Below are positions 5,281 through 9,879 of a stretch of 9,879 nt of DNA, piece after piece. A model generated the notes under the pieces. It was not told where the DNA came from. It made no database searches and was given only the letters and a program-made list of their open reading frames with translations. Each line of letters starts with the position of its first letter. The stretch's first letter is position 1. Origin of the DNA: Clostridiales bacterium (GTDB lineage Bacteria; Bacillota; Clostridia; Christensenellales; UMGS416). The position numbers and the translations under genes were made by a program. Where the stretch lies: assembly GCA_012515725.1 (NCBI GenBank), contig JAAYXU010000139.1:1-9879 (forward strand), read 5' to 3'.

Positions 5281-8200
5281 ATGCCGCTTAACAGTAACAT
5301 TAAGAAGGTACTGGTCATAGGATCCGGGCCCATCGTCATCGGTCAGGCAGCGGAGTTCGACTACGCGGGCACGCAGGCCTGCCGCGCCCTCCGCGAGGAG
5401 GGTATCAAGGTCGTGCTCGTCAACAGCAACCCCGCCACCATCATGACCGACCCCGACATCGCGGACTATGTGTATATGGAGCCGCTCTGCCCAGATTCTA
5501 TACGCAGCATCATCCGCAGAGAGCGTCCCGACAGCCTTCTGCCCACGCTGGGGGGCCAGACCGGACTCAATCTGGCGATGGAGCTTCACGAGTCGGGCGT
5601 ACTTGCCGAGTACGGCGTCCGTATGCTGGGCACACCGGCCGAGTCGATACGCAGGGCGGAGGACCGCGAGGCCTTTAAGCAGACCATGGAGGAGATCGGG
5701 GAGCCCTGCATCGATTCGGTCATCGTACACGAGATCGATACCGCGCTCGAGTTCGCGGCCCGCGCAGGGTATCCCGTGATCGTGCGCCCCGCCTACACGC
5801 TGGGCGGCGAGGGCGGTGGCATCGCCGGGGACGACATCGAGCTTGCGCGCATCTGCGCGGACGGGCTGCGTTACTCCCGGGTGGGCCAGTGTCTTATTGA
5901 AAAGAGCGTGGCGGGCTTTAAGGAAATAGAGTACGAGGCGATCCGGGACGCGAAGGGCAACTGCATCACGGTCTGCAACATGGAAAACGTCGACCCGGTG
6001 GGTATTCACACGGGCGACTCGATCGTGGTGGCCCCCTCCCAGACGCTGCGCGACGCCGAGCACCAGATGCTGCGCGCGTCAGCCGTCAATATAATCAGCG
6101 CTCTCAAAATCGAGGGCGGGTGCAATATTCAGTTCGCGCTGGATACCGACAGCGCCCGGTACTATGTCATCGAGGTCAATCCCCGGCTGTCGCGTTCCTC
6201 GGCGCTCGCCTCCAAGGCGACCGGCTACCCGATCGCAAAGGTTGCGACCCGCATCGCGGTCGGATACGCGCTGGACGAGATCGTCAACAGCGTGACCGGC
6301 AAGACATACGCGAGCTTTGAGCCGACGCTCGACTATGTCGTGGTCAAGTTCCCGCGCTGGCCGTTTGATAAATTTACGACCGCCGAAAAGACGCTGGGCA
6401 GCCGCATGAAGGCGACCGGTGAGGTCATGAGCATCGGCGCGAATTTTGAATCGGCGTTTTTGAAGGCCGTCCGCTCGCTGGAGCTGGGGTTGTGGAGCCT
6501 CGAGTTCCGCGACGCGCTAAAAACCTCCGACGAAGAACTCGAGCGGCTGCTCCACTGGCAGAGCGACGAGCGGATATTCGTAGTAACAGAGGCGCTCCGC
6601 CGGGGCGTATCGCCCCGCCATATATACGACATTACCCGTATCGACCAGTGGTACCTTTATAAGCTTCAAAACATCGTGCGCACCGAGGAATCGGTCAAGG
6701 CGGCCGGGAAAAGCTATCTGACAGCGCAAAACCTGCGCCGCATGAAAAGGATGGGCTTTGCCGACCGCGCGATCGCGGCCTGGTGCGGCATAGCCGAGAA
6801 GGACGTACGCGACATGCGCCGCCGGATGGGTATACTGCCTACATTTAAAATGGTCGACACATGCGGGGCCGAGTTCGACGCGGTGAGCCCCTACTACTAC
6901 TCGACCTACGACACCGAGAACGAGGCGAATCCCGCCCCCGGCCGTTCGGTGGTGGTGCTGGGCTCCGGGCCCATCCGCATCGGGCAGGGCGTGGAGTTTG
7001 ACTACTGCTCGGTCCACTCGGTATGGGCGCTCAAGGAGGCCGGATACGAGACCGTCATCATCAACAATAACCCCGAGACCGTTTCCACAGACTTCGATAC
7101 GTCCGACCGGTTGTATTTCGAGCCGCTGACGCCCGAGGACGTGGGAAACGTGCTGGATCTGGAGCGGCCCGTGGGCGTCGTGGTGCAGTTCGGCGGGCAG
7201 ACGGCGATCAAGCTGGCCCAGGCGGTGGAGGAGATGGGCTACACAATACTGGGCACGCCGCTGGCCGACATAGACGCCGCCGAGGACCGCAAGCAGTTCG
7301 ACGCGCTGGTCGAGCGGCTGGGCATACTGCGCCCGCAGGGCGGCACTGTCTTTACCGCTGAGGAGGCGCTGGAGCTGGCCCGAAGGCTCGGGTACCCGGT
7401 GCTGGTTCGTCCCAGCTACGTGCTGGGCGGACAGGGAATGCAGATCGCGCACTCCGACGCAGACATATGCGAATTCATGGCGGTCATAAACCGCTACGGG
7501 CGGCAGGATCACCCGATCCTCGTAGACAAATACCTTTCGGGCAAGGAAATCGAGGTCGACGCGATCAGCGACGGCGAGGACATACTCATCCCCGGCATCA
7601 TGGAGCACATCGAGCGGTCGGGCGTCCATTCGGGCGACAGCATATCGGTGTATCCGGCATTCTCGCTGTCGCGCAGGCTGCAGGACACGATCGTCGAAAC
7701 GACCAGGCGGCTGTCCATCGCTCTGCATGTACGGGGCATGATCAATATACAGTACATCGTCAGCAACGATGAGCTGTACATCATCGAGGTCAATCCCCGC
7801 TCAAGCCGAACCGTTCCCTATATCAGCAAGGTGACCGGCGTGCCGATGGTCGCGCTTGCGACCCGGTGCGCGCTGGGAGAGGGCCTACGCGCCATGGGCT
7901 ACGGAACCGGTCTTGTACCGGCCCGCGATCTTTTTGCCGTCAAGGTGCCGGTTTTCTCCTTTGAAAAGCTGCCCGATCTGGAGGTCAGCCTGGGCCCTGA
8001 GATGAAGTCTACGGGCGAGGTGCTGGGACTTTCCCGCGACTACAGCGAGGCGGTGCTCAAGGGGCTGCTGGCCGCCGTAATGCGCATCCCCGACAGCGGC
8101 GATATACTCCTCTCGGTGCAGGACAATGACAAGCAGGATCTGCTGCCGCTTGCTGAGGATCTGGCGGCGCTGGGCTACAACCTCTACGCGACCGCCGGGA

Positions 8201-8514
8201 CGGCGCACGTGCTCAATCACGGCTACGTAGCCGCTTCGCTTGTGGGCCGGTTCAGCGAGCCATCCCCGAACCTCGCCGACATGATACGAGGCGGTCATGT
8301 TCGGCTCATAATCAATACCGCGACCAAGGGGCGCGATCGGCGGCGCGACGGTTTCCGCATCCGCAGGATGGCCGTCGAGTACAAGATCCCATGCCTGACG
8401 TCGCTCGATACTGCCCGGGCGCTCATACAGAGTCTTAAGCTCAACAGAACCCGTACGGAAATCACGCCGCTGGGGCTCCATGAGCTCACACAGACCCCAA
8501 GGGGGACCCAATGA
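5281..8514 (+). CDS. carB: Carbamoyl-phosphate synthase large chain
   Basis: CarB makes carbamoyl phosphate from bicarbonate, ammonia delivered by CarA and two ATP, via carboxyphosphate and carbamate. The 1077-residue length matches the family (E. coli 1073). It shows the internal duplication of two ATP-grasp synthetase units: VIGSGPIVIGQAAEFDYAG (12-30) is mirrored by VLGSGPIRIGQGVEFDYCS (559-577), and VIEVNPR (296-302) by IIEVNPR (834-840). The ATP loops GGEGGG (175-180) and GGQGMQ (716-721) are intact. An oligomerisation domain lies at about 400-550, and the C-terminal MGS-like allosteric domain covers about 936-1077 (ATAGTAHVLN at 970-979). The start at 5281 gives the usual MP..NIKKVLVIGSGP beginning. 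It is the only carB in view, so both CarA versions would have to share it. Its TGA overlaps the pyrK ATG. Confidence 0.98.
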   Translation: MPLNSNIKKVLVIGSGPIVIGQAAEFDYAGTQACRALREEGIKVVLVNSNPATIMTDPDIADYVYMEPLCPDSIRSIIRRERPDSLLPTLGGQTGLNLAMELHESGVLAEYGVRMLGTPAESIRRAEDREAFKQTMEEIGEPCIDSVIVHEIDTALEFAARAGYPVIVRPAYTLGGEGGGIAGDDIELARICADGLRYSRVGQCLIEKSVAGFKEIEYEAIRDAKGNCITVCNMENVDPVGIHTGDSIVVAPSQTLRDAEHQMLRASAVNIISALKIEGGCNIQFALDTDSARYYVIEVNPRLSRSSALASKATGYPIAKVATRIAVGYALDEIVNSVTGKTYASFEPTLDYVVVKFPRWPFDKFTTAEKTLGSRMKATGEVMSIGANFESAFLKAVRSLELGLWSLEFRDALKTSDEELERLLHWQSDERIFVVTEALRRGVSPRHIYDITRIDQWYLYKLQNIVRTEESVKAAGKSYLTAQNLRRMKRMGFADRAIAAWCGIAEKDVRDMRRRMGILPTFKMVDTCGAEFDAVSPYYYSTYDTENEANPAPGRSVVVLGSGPIRIGQGVEFDYCSVHSVWALKEAGYETVIINNNPETVSTDFDTSDRLYFEPLTPEDVGNVLDLERPVGVVVQFGGQTAIKLAQAVEEMGYTILGTPLADIDAAEDRKQFDALVERLGILRPQGGTVFTAEEALELARRLGYPVLVRPSYVLGGQGMQIAHSDADICEFMAVINRYGRQDHPILVDKYLSGKEIEVDAISDGEDILIPGIMEHIERSGVHSGDSISVYPAFSLSRRLQDTIVETTRRLSIALHVRGMINIQYIVSNDELYIIEVNPRSSRTVPYISKVTGVPMVALATRCALGEGLRAMGYGTGLVPARDLFAVKVPVFSFEKLPDLEVSLGPEMKSTGEVLGLSRDYSEAVLKGLLAAVMRIPDSGDILLSVQDNDKQDLLPLAEDLAALGYNLYATAGTAHVLNHGYVAASLVGRFSEPSPNLADMIRGGHVRLIINTATKGRDRRRDGFRIRRMAVEYKIPCLTSLDTARALIQSLKLNRTRTEITPLGLHELTQTPRGTQ

Positions 8515-9290
8515 AGAAGCGTTTCGAGGGCGCTCTCACCGCTGTACGCGAGGTGGCGCGCGATATATTCGAGCTGACGGTCGAAAGCGATCTGGCGCGC
8601 ACGCCGTCTCTGCCGGGCCAGTTCGTCCATGTCGCGGTGCCCGGCGGCGATCTGCTGCTGCGGCGGCCTATCAGCCTATACGACGTCGACCGGACGGCGG
8701 GCGTGTTCCGGCTGATCGTACAGCAGAAGGGCGAGGGAACCGCCCGTCTGTGCGCGCTTGCGCCCGGCGCGAAGCTCGATCTCTTAGGCCCGCTGGGGCG
8801 GGGTTTCACGCTGCCCGCGGGAGCGCGCCGGGTGGCGCTCGCGGGCGGGGGCATCGGGGCCGCGCCGCTGTGCTACTGCCTGCGTAAGTGGCCAGGCGTA
8901 GAATTCGAGATGTTCGTTGGCTTTCGCGGCGCGCAGTACGCGTACGGGCTTCATGAGTTCGGCGCGCGCTCCCGGCTGTACGCAGCGTCTGACGACGGCT
9001 CGCTGGGACAAAAGGGATTTGTGACCGAGCTGCTTGCCCAAAGGCTCGAGCAGCAGTCATTCGACGCGGTGCTGGCTTGCGGTCCGCTGCCCATGCTGCG
9101 CGCGCTGGCTCGGGTAATGGCCGCGCACCCCGATATACCATGCCAGATTTCGCTCGAGGAGCGGATGGGCTGCGGAGTAGGGGCCTGCCGCGTATGCGCC
9201 TGCCGGATACGGGAGGCCGGAGAGGAGCGCTATATGCGGGTATGCCGGGACGGACCGGTATTTCCGATAGAAAAGGTGGTGCTCGAATGA
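8511..9290 (+). CDS. pyrK: Dihydroorotate dehydrogenase B, electron transfer (iron-sulfur flavoprotein) subunit
   Basis: PyrK takes electrons from PyrD through a [2Fe-2S] cluster and FAD to NAD+, forming a PyrD2PyrK2 complex. The 259-residue protein has a ferredoxin-reductase fold: an FAD-binding barrel with RRPISLYD (51-58), the phosphate loop GPLGRGF (93-99), a nucleotide-binding AGGGIGAAPL (111-120) and ACGPLPM (189-195). The C-terminal cluster-binding region has Cys221, Cys226, Cys229 and Cys245 in the family pattern Cx4Cx2CxnC; an extra Cys231 lies beside it. The ATG overlaps the carB stop (ATGA) and follows an A/G-rich SD-like stretch (AAGGGGGA, 8499-8506). Its own stop overlaps the pyrD start in the same way, which fits the equal amounts needed for the complex. 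Confidence 0.97.
   Translation: MKKRFEGALTAVREVARDIFELTVESDLARTPSLPGQFVHVAVPGGDLLLRRPISLYDVDRTAGVFRLIVQQKGEGTARLCALAPGAKLDLLGPLGRGFTLPAGARRVALAGGGIGAAPLCYCLRKWPGVEFEMFVGFRGAQYAYGLHEFGARSRLYAASDDGSLGQKGFVTELLAQRLEQQSFDAVLACGPLPMLRALARVMAAHPDIPCQISLEERMGCGVGACRVCACRIREAGEERYMRVCRDGPVFPIEKVVLE
9273..9279 (+). promoter_or_regulatory. Ribosome binding site for pyrD
   Basis: AAGGTGG in the pyrK tail lies 7 bases before the ATG at 9287, and supports the start that overlaps the pyrK stop. Confidence 0.55.
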
Positions 9291-9879
9291 ATCTGTCGGT
9301 CGAGCTGTGCGGCGTGCGCATGCGGAACCCTGTCATCGCGGCATCGGGCTGCTTCGGGTTCGGCAGGGAAATAGCGCCGCTCCTTGGCGGTCTGTCGCGG
9401 CTGGGGGGCGTCGCGCTCAAGGCCATTACGCTCGAGCGCCGGGAGGGAAACCCGCCGCCCCGCATCGCGGAGACGCCCTCGGGCGTACTCAACAGCGTGG
9501 GACTTCAAAACCCGGGGCTTGAGGCATTCCTTAGCGAAGAGCTGCCATGGCTTGCGGACGCGGACACCGTGCTTTTCGCCAATATCGCGGGCGCTACGCT
9601 GGACGAGTACCGCCGCGTCGCCGAGGGTCTCAACGACACGCCGATCCCGTTTGTCGAGCTTAACATATCCTGTCCCAACGTAAAGGCGGGGGGCGCGGCT
9701 TTCGGCGTCGACCCGGACGCGGTCCACAGGGCGACCGGCGCTGTCCGCGCGGTGTGCGGCAAAAAGCTCATCGTCAAGCTCACTCCCAATACGGCCGACA
9801 TCGCGGGCAGCGCAGCGGCGGCCGAGGCGGCGGGGGCCGACGGCGTCAGCCTCATCAATACGCTGACCGGCATGGCCGT
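9287..9879 (+). CDS. pyrD: Dihydroorotate dehydrogenase B, catalytic subunit (3'-truncated by window edge)
   Basis: PyrD oxidises dihydroorotate to orotate on FMN; as a class 1B enzyme it passes electrons to PyrK and NAD+. The visible 197 residues cover about two thirds of the usual roughly 300-residue protein. The N-terminus goes straight into the barrel (NPVIAASGCFGFG, 14-26) with no membrane helix, which excludes class 2. Key sites are Lys45 in ALKAIT, LNSVGLQNPG (68-77), FANIAG (97-102) and ELNISCPNVKAGG (124-136). In the last of these, Cys129 is the catalytic base of class 1 enzymes, where class 2 has Ser. IVKLTPN (162-168) and INTLTGM (190-196) follow. Adjacency to pyrK confirms the B type. 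The frame runs off the window end, so the C-terminal third and whatever follows (pyrE is expected) are unseen. Confidence 0.97.
   Translation, partial: MNLSVELCGVRMRNPVIAASGCFGFGREIAPLLGGLSRLGGVALKAITLERREGNPPPRIAETPSGVLNSVGLQNPGLEAFLSEELPWLADADTVLFANIAGATLDEYRRVAEGLNDTPIPFVELNISCPNVKAGGAAFGVDPDAVHRATGAVRAVCGKKLIVKLTPNTADIAGSAAAAEAAGADGVSLINTLTGMA

Noticed and set aside
5218..6063. Minus-strand open frame (281 codons) opposite the carA copy 2 / carB junction
   Set aside because: Same reasons: antisense composition, no recognised domain, and complete overlap with real genes.
6517..7728. Long open frame (403 codons) on the minus strand opposite carB
   Set aside because: Its composition (many Arg, His, Val, Leu) is typical of antisense to GC-rich codons. 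It has no recognisable motif and lies fully within the well-conserved carB.

Overview
The window is one uninterrupted de novo pyrimidine (UMP) biosynthesis operon, entirely on the + strand: pyrB (5' end cut off by the window), pyrC, pyrF, carA copy 1, carA copy 2, carB, pyrK, pyrD (3' end cut off). Together these enzymes make carbamoyl phosphate (CarA/CarB), join it to aspartate (PyrB), close the ring (PyrC), oxidise it to orotate (PyrD with PyrK) and decarboxylate OMP (PyrF). Only orotate phosphoribosyltransferase (pyrE) is not visible. No RNA gene, mobile element or CRISPR array is seen, and there is no gap above about 65 bases between genes.

The NAD-linked class 1B PyrD/PyrK pair, the long PyrF subfamily, class I PyrC, the gene order and the strong GGAGG-type ribosome binding sites point to a Gram-positive, probably anaerobic, clostridial-type Firmicute. 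The DNA is GC-rich (roughly 60% by eye), yet the rare AUA codon is used freely. I cannot name a genus.

Layout: 2-2097 holds pyrB and pyrC with an ATGA overlap. Positions 2098-2158 form a short AT-rich island with a good sigma-A-type promoter (TTGATT, 17 bases, TATACT with extended -10) and a strong SD for pyrF. Positions 2159-5276 hold pyrF and two tandem full-length carA genes of identical length (363 codons). Positions 5281-9879 hold carB, pyrK and pyrD, the last three being tightly coupled.

The most interesting feature is the carA tandem. Copy 1 keeps the glutaminase residues (Cys244, His247-Gln248, His328, Glu330). Copy 2 keeps the Cys and His but has Leu at 248 and Lys at 330, so it looks like a glutaminase-impaired CarA paralogue placed directly before the only carB. 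The two genes are a mosaic: about 506 bases covering the CarB-facing N-terminal domain are about 97.6% identical, whereas the very start and the glutaminase half are strongly diverged. This pattern suggests an old duplication with later gene conversion of the N-terminal part only.
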